From: Symbiodinium natans
Lineage: Eukaryota; Sar; Dinophyceae; Suessiales; Symbiodiniaceae
Assembly (NCBI GenBank): GCA_905221605.1
Contig: CAJNDS010002801.1
Coordinates: forward strand, 998,618-1,062,617
Direction of reading: 5' to 3'
DNA length: 64,000 nt
Shown here: positions 35,297 to 48,900 of the stretch, one piece after another
How the letters are laid out: every line of letters starts with the position of its first letter
Numbering within the stretch: the first letter of the stretch is position 1
Made by a program: the position numbers and the translations under genes
The notes under the pieces: generated by a model
Databases searched by the model: none
Told to the model about the DNA's origin: nothing
What the model saw: only the letters and a program-made list of their open reading frames with translations

Positions 35297-35414
35297 GGGC
35301 AGAGGAGCACGTGGACACCAGCTTCGCCGGCCTCACTGTGAAGCTCCTCCGACGAGCGGATAGCCTGGCGAGGATCTACTTCGTCCCTTGGAGCAGGAAG
35401 GCCCAAGATAGAGG
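35297..35414 (+). CDS. Exon, possibly an upstream exon of the ABC transporter
   Basis: The acceptor is CCCATCCCTTCTTCAG, right after the 286-bp CCCTAAA array; the donor is G|GTTTAGGGTTTGG. The frame encodes AEEHVDTSFAGLTVKLLRRA, then DSLARIYFVPWSRKAQDR. The stretch LLRRADSLARIYFVPWSRKA could be the basic, aromatic segment that precedes the first membrane helix in ABCD/SbmA-type transporters. That link is inference, because the exon for the first helix was not found between 35415 and 36939. Confidence 0.55.
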
Positions 35415-36072
35415 GTTTAGGGTTTGGAGTCTGGGGTTTAGGGTTTGGGGTTTGTTTGGGGTTTAGGGTTTGGGGTTGAGGGTTTGGGGTTTAGGGTTTA
35501 GGGTTTGGGGTGTAGGGTTTGGGGTTTCGGGTCTTGCTGCCCGACGTACAGCTTGCGCTCATCGTCCAAGTATCATCAGTGAATCACCATGTTGGGAGAC
35601 GAGAAGAGGCTGACATTCAAATTTGGTTTGTATCTATAGTAGGAAACCTAGTATATTCTATGAGTGAAAAACCAACAGGAATTGAGCGAAAACGTGCCCT
35701 GACCCTCCAAGCAGAGAAAGTGGCGGGGCTGATGGAGCTTGAGACTTGAGACTCTGGGCCTTTGTAGGATTTGGGGCTTGGGGTGTTGGAGAGTTTTGGT
35801 TCGGGAAGTTACTCCGGTACCAGGGTCCAGTTTGAAATTTTGGGGTTTGCAGGGTTAGGGTTTAGGGAGTTTCTCCGGTACCACACGTCCAAGACGTGAA
35901 GCAAAGTCTGAGCTGCTCGCACAACAGCTCGGAAACAACATCCTACACCACGCCAACCCCTCCACCCAAAACCCTAAACACTTTGGAATGTCCTTTGCCG
36001 ATTTGCACTTCCTTGGAAAGGAGTGTGCAGGAATCCGGTTAACCTCACACGACGGACCTTCAGACCGAATCC

Positions 36073-36104
36073 TTGCCTGCCTTGCGCGAGTGTGAGAGCC
36101 GAAA
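36073..36104 (+). repeat. Dispersed ~31-bp motif, copy 3
   Basis: It contains TTGCCTGCCTTGCGCGAGTG then TGAGAGCCGAAA and runs directly into CCCTAAA/CCCTAGAA repeats. Confidence 0.8.
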
Positions 36105-36265
36105 CCCTAAACCCTAGAACCCTAGAACCCTAGAACCCTAGAACCCTAGAACCCTAGAACCCTAGAACCCTAGAACCCTAGAACCCTAGAACCCTAGAAC
36201 CCTAGAACCCTAACCCTAAACCCCAAACCCCAAACCCCAAACCCCAAACCCCAAACCCCAAACCA
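36102..36265. repeat. (CCCTAGAA)n followed by (CCCCAAA)n
   Basis: About 13 copies of an 8-bp variant (CCCTAGAA), then 6-7 copies of a 7-bp variant (CCCCAAA). Each block is internally uniform, which shows local spread of one variant. Confidence 0.92.
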
Positions 36266-36939
36266 GACACCCGAACCCTAGTAGCCTAAGCGTTGAAACC
36301 CAAAGCCTTGTGCAAAAGTGCAGAGATGAGGACGGCGCCGGTCGAGTCAAGGGCCGGTCCTACATGCTGACGCTGGGCCTGCGGCTTGGGGTTTTCGGGG
36401 TTTAGGGCTAAGGGATTAAGGTTTAGGATTGTGTCGTTTCGGGACAATCTACCGTAAAGGCTGGATTTTTCTAAAGGGGTTGCAAGGACGGCTGGGGTTT
36501 TGAGAACGGTTGCGGTATTTGTGTTTGCATATGTGCTCTTCAGCACAGGCTGGCAGTGCTTTACGGTCTCCTTTTGGGCGCCCCAAAAAATCTCCGTGTG
36601 CATGAATAGGAACGTTGACGCTACCTCAGCAACACTACACTTGGCCTTAGAGAGCCGTTGCGAAGGGAGGTATGGGAAGGCCTGCCTGTTTAGTGGCATG
36701 CTATGATTTTTGTTACAAGCACCCATGAACTTCCAACCTTTGCCTGATGATCTCACGAGGATGCTGGTATGCCACAGCCTCTTCGGCCAGTATCTCAACC
36801 TTGCACTATGGCGGCGCTTGGGTGTCCCGATGCTCCCTAAACCCGATAACGCCCTTAAGGGTGGTGGGGCTGAAGGCAGCAGGGTGGGTTTGTGTCTGGC
36901 AGAAATTCAGCTGTTTTCTGGGAAGAATCTGCCTGTTAG

Positions 36940-37038
36940 GTGAATTTCGACTACATGAGCCGGTTCTTCAACTTCTACCAGCATCCCAGCCAAGCGGTCT
37001 TCGTGGCGCTGATGAGCAACTGGTTTGTCCTGTTCCTT
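36940..37038 (+). CDS. ABC transporter exon: membrane helix region
   Basis: It follows CTGTTAG and encodes [20 protein letters not shown] then [13 protein letters not shown] (33 codons, phase 0 to 0), ending at GTCCTT. It matches the family segment with the (N/D)..FY.AL element before the second helix. The junction with the next exon gives LFL-AVYSQY, a continuous hydrophobic stretch. Confidence 0.75.
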
Positions 37039-40000
37039 GTCCTTTGTTAAGGCCGATCATGGGAAGTGTGATGCTTGCAATCTCCTTGTGGGCCAGGCGG
37101 ACTCCTGGTGTCCACCCAGGAAGGAAATAGGCACTAAAGCGACCTTGAGCCTCAAACATCTATGCTGCTCAGATGACGGCTAAGGTACGGAAGCATGTGC
37201 CTCACGGCCGCCCGGATGCAGCTCAAGCAAGTTGAGGTGTGCAAGGGGCATGTCGGGGGTGTAGTTGTGGGGCTTGTCGACCTGGGGCTTCCACTTGCTG
37301 TACCTAAAGCAGCATGGCCAGGCCCCTCACCCTAATTCAACCCGCTCCGGAGGACGTCTGAACCCTAAACCCTAAACCCTAAACCCTAAACCTGAAGGCT
37401 GTCTACTCCCAGTACATTGAGAGCATGCTCTTCGTCCACTGGAAGGACCACATGACGCGCTACTTCGAGCATATCTGGGTGCTCCTTGGGCCCTTGAAGT
37501 CCCCAAAGGGCCCGAAACCATGATGAAGGGTTTAGGGTTTAGGGTTTAGGGTCTAGGGTTTAGGGTTTAGGGTTTAGGGTTTAGGGCCTCAGGGTGATCA
37601 GCTGATCAGGTGCCACACAGCTACGCCTTCAAGATGAAGGATGACGCTGGGATGTGACAAGCAACCTCCCTGACATGAAGCCCGTTTGGGGATCAGAGGT
37701 CCAAGAAACAGAGGTGTCAGGCTCCGAGCGTTTTTTTGTGAGCTCCAACCATCCAATCTGCCAGCCTTTCGCGGGCCTCCGGAAAGTTTAGTTGCAATCG
37801 CGTGAACTACGAAACATGTCCGACGATCTGCCGAAACCCTAAACCCTGGCCACATCCTTGCTTACTAAGGACAGCAGGGTGGACAATCCTGACCAGCGCA
37901 TTCAGGAGGACGAATCCTCCCAAACCTGCCAAACAACCAAGCTTACTTGAAACCCTACGCCAGCTGAGCAAAGCACGTGCCCGACTGCCCAATTTGGCTC
38001 TTGAGAATTTAGGGTTCATGGCGTGTGCGCTCGTCATGCTCGTGGCAGATGTTTTTTGCTTGTGGGATGGCCGTCGCCAACTTGTGCATGCGGCGCTCCT
38101 AGACGTTGCGCCCTCCGGCGCAGATGGCAGGACATTGGCAGCTTCGTGCCATCCACCTACGACTTGACCATGGGGGCTCTCTGTCTGAAGGATTTTAACC
38201 GGATTGTAAGATTAAGCATTCTGGCGTCGCTCTGAGATGAAGCACATAGACCCGGACACACCGTGTTTGGGCATGGTCCGAAATTGGAGTCGCAGAATTA
38301 CAGGGAGGGGCCCGCTCGTTATTAGCAAAGGCGGGCACTGCCTTCGGAGCTTGTGTAGAAAGGCCCCTACTTGTATAGCTGAGGGGGACAGTACCACAAC
38401 AGGGTCCCTCAGTTCGATCAACCCGGATCTGTGAGGTTTTGGACGCCACGCTGCAGCTCAGCATCTACAGCTCCATGGAAAATTATGGACCCTAAGCCCG
38501 AACGGTTTCAGGGTGCAGGGATGCTTTGGAGGTGCATGAGTACAAAAGAACCCACGTGTACTTACAACCCAAGGTAGGGGACATAGGGAGGTGTTTATAC
38601 CTGAGTTCAAGTTATAGGTACAGATTAAATGTTTTTTAAACCTTAAACCTTAAACCCTTTACTTCATACATGATTATGCAGGAGCTCACCTGAAGGCCCA
38701 GGAAAGTGTTTGACCTCTCGTGAGGCTTCATGCTCGTGAGGGTGCAGCCGAAGTCTGCATTTCCAGGGCTTCTGCTCCTTGGCCATTCAAGCTGGAGCCT
38801 CTTGCACCTCTTCTTACCATACCCACCTCTATCCAGCCCTCATCCAAACCAAACCTTCGGCGTTGTTTTCGCGCGCACGAGAACTAGCAACCCCAAGCTC
38901 TTTCGCTGGCGGGGCTTTATGTGGAAGCCAGTGACGCTGCAACGGCTTACACCCCATCTTAGGGGTACTTGGAAATAATTCTTAATTTTGGGTACTAAAA
39001 TTCCTAAGAAACAGCAAAAAACATAATTTTTGCTGGGTTCCAAGTTCAGTATAGCCATGCCAAATTCCGAAGGACTCACTTGGAAGTCCATTACGGTACT
39101 ACTCTGGGCATGTCGCCGGGTTTCGGGTTTACTGCGCTTCTAAGCCGACCATAACCGATGCTGTACAGCTCTGCATGGGTTACAAGTGCCGTAAACACCC
39201 TAAAACCCTAAAACCCTGAACCCCAAAACCCTAACACCCGAAAACTCTACAACCCTAACACCCTAACCCCAAACCCAAACCCTAAAACCTAAACCCTAAC
39301 TGCTTCGGACCCTGACACCTTCAAGCCCTAAAGGCCCCCAAAGCCCCCAAAAACCCGAATAAGCCCAAGTCCAAGCCAGCCCAAGTCCTAAAATATACCC
39401 CATGCCCCTCGAGCCCTAGAACCCCTAAACCCTACACCCTAAACTCCGCGACCCCAGGTTTGGCATTGCTTTCGCATACACCTTGATTGGCTCGGCGTCT
39501 CGGGCGAAATGCTAAGGCTGAAACCGGGAAACTCAGGGTTGATACTGGGTTTAGGGTTTAGGGTTTCATGGGGATGATAGGGTTGATAGTGCTCATAGGG
39601 CTGATAGGGTTGATAGGGTTGATCGGGTGCACAGGTTTTTAGGGTGCATAGGGTAGATAGGGTTCATAGGGCTGATGGGGTTCATAGGGATGATAGAGTT
39701 GATGGTGCTAATAGGGCTGATAGGGTTGATAGGGTTGATAGGGGGTTTTGGGAGGCGCTTTCTTGCATTTCTCTTATTGCCGGGGCACTTTTGTCTTGGT
39801 CGGCTTTGTGTTGAGCTTCGTCGCTTGACGCGGTGTCACGTTGCACTCTCCAGTTGATCTGATTGCCAGGTGACACGGGGTGATGTGGGAGTTGTCCCTA
39901 ATTAAGGTCCCTTTCTTTTTGGGTGAATCTCGTAAGGCTTCGGATGATGAGTTGGAAACCCCCTACAGCGATCCCATTTGACAACTGCCCATGTCGAGCC

Positions 40001-43000
40001 CGTCGAGCTCTCCCCCTAAATCCCTAAACCCCTAAATGCCAAACCCTAAGCCTACAAAGCCCCGAAAAACCCTAAGACCCTCGAGGTAGCCGTCCACTGG
40101 ATCGGCAGGGACCTGGCGTTCCTGTCTTGGCAAGGCGAGCGTTTTGGAGGCCCTGTTGACAGGGGTTTAGGGGTTTATGGGGCTAATGGATGGTCCCCTT
40201 GCAGGGGATTCACTGCAGAACATGGGCATTTCCCTATTTATGGGTACCCCAATTTTCACCCCCAAAATGATGTTCTAAGGGTACCCCTACTTGGGAAAAA
40301 GACCCTCATTTTCCTTGCAGATTCCGGTGCCAGGAAGGGTTGTGGGATGCTTCAGCCTGCCTTTGAGAGTCCAGCCTTAGACGGGTGTGTAGATGAAAGA
40401 AGCAGGTTGGGTGTTAGGGCGCGGCTTGAGTATGCACACAATGCATACAGACGCGCATGTCGTGTCTCTTTCTCACTCTCACTAGCTGTTGAAGCTTTGC
40501 GGATCTCGCCCTAGTTGCCGCTCCGGTGTGGAAACAGAGATTCTTCACGGAAGATGGTCCCTGCTGGGTGCTCAAGTGTCGGTTGTCACGGGACACGGGA
40601 CATGGACCACATCCTACTTGTGTCATCTGGTGACAGCGCAGACACACATCTTGCAGAGTTTGGTTGGTGGTTGTGCTTCCGATTGTATTTGTGTTGACAG
40701 CCATGGAGATTGCTGTGAAGACCATGACGGGGAAAACCGTGATGCTTCAGGTGAAGATGGATGACACAATCGAAAGTGTCAAGCTACAGATCCAAAACAA
40801 AGAAGGCATGCCAGTGGATCAGCAAAGGCTGATATTCAGTGGTAAGGAAGTTCTGAATGAACACCGTGTCGCAGACTATAACTTCGCAAAGGATGCAACT
40901 ATTCACCTGGTTCCAGTATTGAAGGGAGGCATGCAGATCTTTGTGCAGAAGGTCAGCGGAAGGTCCATTACCATAGATGCTGAGGCAAGTGACACCATAG
41001 CCGATGTCAAATCCAAAGTCTTTGACAAGGAAGGAATCCCATTAGATCAACAAAGGCTGTCCTTTTGTGGCCGGCAGCTGGAAGACGGCCGGAGCTTGTC
41101 CGATTACAACATTCAGTGGGAGTCTACCTTGAACTTGGTGCCATGTATGACAGACCACCCAGTGCTTTCCGAGGATAGCTCATCAGAGCATTGAGGGCAT
41201 GCCCCGATGGCAAAAACGTCCTCACCGTGTTGCACACTTTGTGGTGCAGTTTGCCGTGATGCCTGCCCGAAGACGTCGAAAACATAATGAAGGCATGTAA
41301 GCAACAAAAAACCCATGAAGTGGGTGTGGTGCAGTTCGAGTGTGAGGCCAGACAGCGATAGAAAGAAGCCGCCGAACCAAAAACATAAACAATTATATAG
41401 AAAATATGTTTTCATTCATGTTTATCCATTTCTCTATTTGCTGACAAATATGAATACATGTGTATGTATGTATATATATACACATATACACACATTTTGT
41501 TTACTGATTCATGTGTATACATACATATACAAATACAAGTATACATTCATACATATACACAGTCGAGATGTCCTTCGTTCTTCCTCCCACATCACATGCA
41601 ATTGGACTTCAGAGAGCCACCTGACAATGTACCGATGTAGAGTTTTATGCCTAAACCCTAAAACCCCAAAAGCCCTAAACCCTCAAACCCGAAACCCTAA
41701 ATACTCCCTTCTTCCCGAAAGCGATCAGCCTCACCCCAAATCCCACGAGCCAAAACACTTCAGGCTCTATTACCCTGCACCAGAAGCCCCTTAAACCCTA
41801 AACCCTAAACCCTAAACCCACCAGGCCACTTCCGGGCGGAGCTTCGGCGTGTGCACGACCAGAGCGACGTGGCATTTACCCAGATATGAGCACAAAGAGC
41901 TACCATACAAAGGTTTGGGGTTTAGGGTTTAGGGTTTAGGGCAAGTGCTTTCTTGAATTTCGGTTATAATGCCCTTAGCTGCAGTTTCAAAGAAGGGCGG
42001 CCGCCTCCCGGCTCGTAGTTCTGGCTTTCGGAGAGTGTATGTGTATATGCATACAATCAATCAAGGAAGTTGCCCAAATTGGGGCACCATTCTGCACCCC
42101 CTCTCAGGGCCACCTCACCCCACCCCACCCCACCCTACAACCGTCGCGTTTGTGTGCGCAGTCATCCTGTGGAGCTTGGCGACAGATGGGCAGCACAAAA
42201 AGAGAAGAGAACAACCCTCCAACCCTCCAACCCTCCAACCCTCCAACCCTCCAACCCTCCAACCCTCCAACCCTCCAACCCTCCAACCCTAAACCCTACG
42301 ACCCTAAACCCTAAACCCTAAACCGGCCCTAGACCCTACGACCCTAAACCCTGAACCCTAGACCCTCCAACCCTCAGGTGAGACGGTGGCGGCCCTCCGC
42401 TCCCACGAGGCGGAGCTCCAACGCCTGGAGCAGCGCTTCGAAGCGCTGAAGCCGCCTCGCCTTGAATTGGCCTGGGAGGTTTAAGGTTTAGGGTTTAGGG
42501 TTTGGGGTTTAGGGTTTAGGGTTTAGGGTCTAGGGTCTAGGGTCTAGGGTCTAGGGTTTAGGGTTTAGGGTTTAGGGTTTAGGGTTTAGGGGGTGCCAGG
42601 ACACTTGGGTTTAGGCTACATAGGGGGTTTAGGGTTCAGGTTCAGGAGTTTATTGTCACGGTTTAGGGTTCAGGGTTTAGGGTTTAGTATTTAGGGAAGC
42701 CAAGGGCCAAGACGACATAGAACCCAGGTAGGCCCCTCGAGATGTTTTATGGCTTCCCTTATTGGGTTTCAGCTAGGGTCTTAGTTGGAAACTATTTTCA
42801 GTGGGTTCTGAGGGCAAGCCTAGCAAGACCAAGTCCCAAGTAGTCATGAGGCCCAGCTCCACATTCGGGTTGCTCCTGTTGCAGATGCCGCTTGCGAGCT
42901 GAGGTGGAACAAGTGGAAGGGCATGATGCTGAAGCACTCCAGCTGCAGATGGTCTCAGCTGATGCTCCTTCGTGCGTATGTCAGCAAGCTTCCTTGATGA

Positions 43001-45943
43001 GGAAGCGCCTCGGATGGTTCGACCGCATCTACGACCCGTTCAAATCTGTGCTGTTCGTCTGTGTGCTGATGCCCTTCTTCATCAAGGGCGAGGTGCCTGA
43101 CTGGCACGATAACTTATCGCCTATAGTGGAATAGGGCACCGAGGCTATGCGAGTTGATCGTTTTAGTGGAACGTAACAGCAGTGTCGGTCTCTTGTCTCT
43201 TTAGCTCAAGAACCCCTGCCCTGACCTGCCTTTTCTTGCCGGTTCTTACTAAAAAGCCTGTATAGGATTCGAATCCTAGGAAACATGCACACAAGTACTG
43301 CAGACTTTGGGCTTCTTAAGGCAGTTCACGGCTGCCGCATTTAGCAAAGCGGGCCCCCGGAACCCGGGTTAAATTGGGAGGGCGAATAGGGCTTGGGCTC
43401 TTTGGTTCGGTGGGTGGGCCATTGGCATAGCAGCAATCATCCCGACACGTCATGGGGACCCCACCTTGGAGCCCCAAGGTTGTACACTTGGGTTTGGGGA
43501 CCGTTTTTTCAAACATCCTCTAAACGGGGATGTAAGTGGCATATCCGGAGTGTATTAAGGGAAGCCTTATAGTAGGGATACATATCCTTGCAGGGAATGT
43601 AAGGGGTACATTAGGAGTACATGAAGAGGACCCCCTTTTGTGTGACAACCTTAGGGGTCACCCTAAACCGTAAAACCTAAACCCTGAACCCTAACTTAGG
43701 GGGTCCGAGCATGACTCCCCTTGAAGACAGGTGTCCCTGGGCACCGTGAAACAGTGCGAGATGGCCTTGTCGCGCATCACCGCCTCCCTGGGCTGCTTTG
43801 GCTCGTGTTCAAGACATCTAGGGCAAGGCTTAGGGTTTGGGTTCAGGGTTTAGGTCAGGGTTTAGGGTTGCTCGGCACTATACCTAGCTTTTGTTCCGCG
43901 CTAGAGCAGGCGTGCAACCTCGGGAGAGTGCTCGACTTTTGAAATAAGATTACGGGTTTATACCCCCCAAATACGATCATCCTTAGTGCGCCTTATACAG
44001 GACCCCCCCCCCCCTTCTGTTTCGGAGGTTATGTAGGGTTTATGGGTTGATTGTTCTCACGTGTCTTTTCCGAGCCCGCGCCTGGTCCTAAACCCTACCT
44101 TCAGAACGATAAAGCCCACTCTGTTGCAGGTTGTTGCTTACTCCTTATGGGATGCTGGTGCAAAAGTAGGGTTTGGGGGTTTCGCAAGGTCAACTCTCCC
44201 CATTCGGTCGCTGGTTATCCACCCCCCCCTTCATTCACGAATGAGCCCAAAGCCCTAAAAACCCCCTTTACAGAAGGCTTTTTCATCCACGAGTACAAGC
44301 ACTTGGCCTCCTACCGTGCTCAAGTGGATCGCTTGCTACTTGTGGGCACGCCCAGGTCTTCGCAACTGTTTTCTTGTTAAGGAAGTTGATGATTACATGT
44401 TTTTTCATGTTTTTCAGTTAGCAGAACAAGGAGCTTAATTGGTCCGGAATGCACGGGTGCTTTCAAAATTGGATCCCCAACACGTACCGGTTCCCCCCCC
44501 GCCCCCCCCCCCCCCCCCGCCCCCCAACAAAAAACTGAACAATAAAGAACAATAATAACAATAGAACGAATAGTACAAAAGATAAAAGGCAACAAAACTA
44601 CTGTCCTGATTGTAGGAAAGCCTCAGAAGGGCCCCCGAACTTCTTCTGGAACCCTCATACGAGGTACAACTTCCGGTGTTGCGGCCTGGGCTTCATGCAG
44701 GACGGGCGATACCGAGGTGGTAATTTAGGGGTCGGAAGAATGACAAGTAGCCTTCCCTTATGGTCCTTGTAGAAATATACTTTCATGACCCCCAAAACCC
44801 TGTTCTAATTCTTAAGGCCCCTATATTGTGGTCGGACCTTGGCTTCTCTGTGGGAATGACTGGCACAGGCGGGTTTTATAACTGTAGGAACGGCATAGGA
44901 GTTTTTAATCATGGTGTTTAGTGAGTGCATTGACTACATGCACTCGCTAAAGACCCTACTTCAGTATTTGGATGCGCTGGGTTGAGTGAGTGGCTGCCGC
45001 GCATGGCACGTGAATTTCGTTGCACAGTCTGATAGCAGCCTTGAAGACCAATGGGCCTCTCTGCGTCTGTCTTCCACTGCAAGGCCTTGCCGGACTTACT
45101 GACTTAGTGAATTCTACCTACCCCATTTCGAGATCGAGCGGAAGTCCTTGCGAGGGCCGCTGGCCAGTTCATGACAATCACTGTCGTTGTGAGCCGCCCC
45201 CTTGGCACCCTAAACCTGAAACCCCAAACCCTACATGGGTGAAGGAAAAGGCGCAGTCGACTCCAGATGCCTCCGTCGCCCCGATGCACCCAGAGGGGAC
45301 GGTATGGTGCGTAAACGCTTTCGCTGCTCTGTCGTGTGCATCTCGTCAGAGGGTTCAGGGCTCAGGGTTCAGCAGCTCCGTGTCAAGCAGTCTCCAGTCG
45401 AGCTTGGCGCCAATGGGCTAGGAAAGTATCCACCCAGAGAATCCCAAAACATTAAGAGATGCAAGGGTTAATATTCTCCACACAGTTGATGTCAATTTTT
45501 CCGCTGGAACCAAACAACGTGCCCTGGCGAAGAATTCGTTGGCAAGGCCCGAAAATAAGTGGGCCTTGCCCACGAACTTTCGTCCTTGCCTTGCCCGAAA
45601 ACTCGAGGGCAAAGGCTCGCTTTTGGGCTTCGGGCCTTGCCGGATGTTCGGGCCTTGCCTTCTTTGTCGAAGTAAGAACCCACAAAAATGTAGGTTTTTG
45701 GGGCGCATGAGGTGGTCGCCAGTAGGCCTCGGGGGGTGGTGGGGTTTAGGGTTTAGGGTTTAGGGTTTAGGGTTTAGGGTTTAGGGTTTAGGGTTTAGGG
45801 TTTAGGGTTTAGGGTTTAGGGTTTAGGGTTTAGGGTTTAGGGTTTAGGGTTTAGGGTCTGGGGCTTCTGGGGCTTTAGGGGCTTTAGGGGCTTTAGGGGC
45901 TTAAGGGTTTAGGACTTTAGGGTTTGGGGGTCTGTGGGGGAGT

Positions 45944-45977
<34 letters not shown>

Positions 45978-48900
45978 GGGATGCCGCCTCAATAAGGCCA
46001 TGCAGGAGGACTGAACCCGAGGCGCTGTTTTTTTTTGGGCTCGTTTCGGGGGGGGGGGGGGGGATTTTGGGGCTTTAGGGTTCTGAGGTTTTGTGTTTTC
46101 GGGTTTTGTTTTTTTTTTGCGTTGTTTTTAGGATTTTTTTGGGGCTTTTCCGCGAACTTCTGGTTTTTTTTTGTAAGTCGACCCGGGGTTTACGCTTCGT
46201 AGGGTTTCTCGGGCTTAATAGGGCATGTGGGGCTAGCAGGTTTAGGTTTAAGAGCCCTTAATCCAACAAAACTATTCAGGGACACCCGTTCTGAATTGAA
46301 GGTACCTTCAATTCCTTAGGCAAGGACACTGGCCTTTTTAGGAGCTTTCGCCTACACATAGGACCTCCTAGAACATGCGCGGATCTTAGGGCTTCTTGTA
46401 GGGTTGGGTACAGGGTTTAGGGTTTAGGATTTAGGGTTTAGGGTTTAGGATTCTAGATGGTTTCTAAAACAAGGTGCGACAAGGATCCTTTAGCAACCTA
46501 GGGGAAACAGAGACCTTCTCAAAAGCTCCCTGACAATTCCATTCGGATATTCGCCTTGGGGGCTCCTAATTTTTTTAAAACCGTAATCAGGATGATCTTC
46601 GTTGTCGGACACATAAGGGGCTCCCCTTGTTTTCGGACAAAAAAACACACGAACCCCTAACCCCCCCTCCCCCCAAACCCCCTACCCCCTAGCCCTAACC
46701 CCTACCCTTTAAACCCCCCAACCCTACCCTAGACCCTAACCCTAAACCCTAACCCTCCCTCTCCAGGTGGACGCGTCGCTGCGGCGCGGCTCGCAACAGG
46801 CACAGCGGCGCCGGTCGCCGCGGCACCCACGGCGGAGTGCCTTTAGAGACTCCCGGTTTGTTTAGGGTTTAGGGTTTAGGGGTTAGGGTTTAGGGTTTAG
46901 GGTTTAGGGTTTAGGGTTTAGGGTTTAGGCTTTCGGGCTTTTGGGCTGTTGGGTAAGGGGTTTATAGGTTTAAGGTTTCAAGGGCTTAGGATTCAGGGTA
47001 GAGTTAGGGTTTTTTGCGTAGGGTTTAGGCTTTTAGGGTGTAGGGTTTGGGCTAGAGTTAGGGTTTAGGCTTGGGGTAGGGTGTATGGTTGGGCCAGTTT
47101 GGCGAAGGGCATGCGAACTGACCCGGGCCTCCTCCTGCCAACCTCATGAACCCTAGAATCTAGCCATAAACCCCAAACCCGAAACCTGAAAGCCCAAACC
47201 CTTTAACTCTATAGCCCTATAACCCTACAGCCTAGGCTCTAGCCCATCAGCCCCTGAACTTTAAGCAAACTCGACCTCCAAAGCTCGCGTCGAACGGACC
47301 TTCGCCCAGGTGCTCGAGCTCAGGGGCGCTCGGATCAGCCTGCCCCTGGGAATTCATGTTCGGCTGTTTGCTTGTACCCATCACCCTAAACCCTCCTCCT
47401 CAGTGAACCCCTTAGCCCCTACAGCCCTAAACCCCAAACCCTAGACCCTAGGTATAGTCTCCTGTGGAATGATGTTCGGTTTTGTTTCTCCAAAAACTCG
47501 ATATACGCAATGTATCATTCTGGTTCTGAGGGGAGTATTGCCACGACACCCAGTGGTTCCCTAGTGCCCTTCGTAAAGCAAAAAACGGGTTCTTCCGCTT
47601 TGTTGGGGGGAACCCAGGCCATCGGGCGAAGTGCTGATGGAGGCAGACTTCCGCGTCACTGGGCGCCGTTTTTTTAAAAAAATCAGTCCTCAAATCAACG
47701 TTTTGGGGTTTTAGGGCCCCCCCCCATGTTAACCCACACAGCCCAGGTGATTTAGGGCTGAGAGTTCTTCCATTCTTTCCTCATGACCATTCTGACCATT
47801 CTGAACTCTCCCCCAAACCCTAATCCAGACCCTGGACTTGACATCAAAGCACCAAAGGCTTCGTGGTGCAGCTGAGGGTTTCGGCCAATGCATGCACATG
47901 CAGTACGGGTGTAGGGTGTAGGGTTTAGGGTTTAGGGTTTAGGGTTTAGGGTTTAGGGTTTAGGGTTTAGGGTTTAGGGTTTAGATCCTAACTTGGAGTT
48001 TTTATGTGAGTTCTCAAAGGGCCAACTTCCATGAGGTGACCAAGGGCACCAGCATCCTCCTCTGTGGCGGCGAGGGCTCGGGCAAGTCCACCTTCTTGCG
48101 GGCGCTGGCAGGCAAGTTGCCGGGCTGGGCTAAGGGTTTGGGGGTAAGGGTTTAGGGTTTAGGGGTTTAGGGGGTTTAGGGTTTGGGGGTTTAGGGGTTT
48201 AGGGGTTTAGGGGTTCAGGGGTTTAGGGGTTTAGGGGTTTAGGGGTTTAGGGGTTTGGGGGTTTAGGGGTTTAGGGGTTCGAGTCTGGTGAGGTTCAGGG
48301 GTTTGGACAGCTTCTCGTGTTTTTTTGAGTTGCATCTTTTTAATAATCAGGGTTCAGGTTTTCTGGTAACCGAGTTGGAAACCTTTTGCCTGGCTGGGGC
48401 AGGGTTGCAAGAAACCAGCCCTAAAAACCTTGAAGCCCCGAACCCCTAAACCCTAAAACCCTGAACCCTAAACCCTAAACCCAAATCCCGAAACCCGAAA
48501 CCCAAAACCCAACCCTGTAATAAGAAAACCCCCCGAGCCCCACACGTCAAACTCCCGTGAAGGAATTTGGCCCTTCACCTCGGCGGAGCAGGCATCGCCG
48601 TCTTTGAGCCCCGGGCTGCAAGAAGGATGGTTTATTGGGTTTCGGGTTTAGGGTTTACTGGGTTTAGGGTTTAGCGTTTACTGGGTTTATGGCTGTAGAC
48701 TTACGTAGGACTTGAGGGGGTTGTCCCGCTGCTGGTTGTAGGACATCTGCAAGGTGACCAAGCCGGAAATGCAATCTCCGGCTTACGGCTTAGGGCTTTT
48801 TCTGGGTAGTTCAGGCTCGGGTGTGGTGCAATAACCCTAAATCCCAACCGAACCCAAGCACCGCCCTAGAATTTATAGGAAGATCCGAGAGGAGTTCCCG

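Noticed and set aside
40414-40725. 103-codon minus-strand ORF upstream of the ubiquitin-like gene
   Set aside because: It overlaps the clear ubiquitin-like coding start on the other strand and has no motif.
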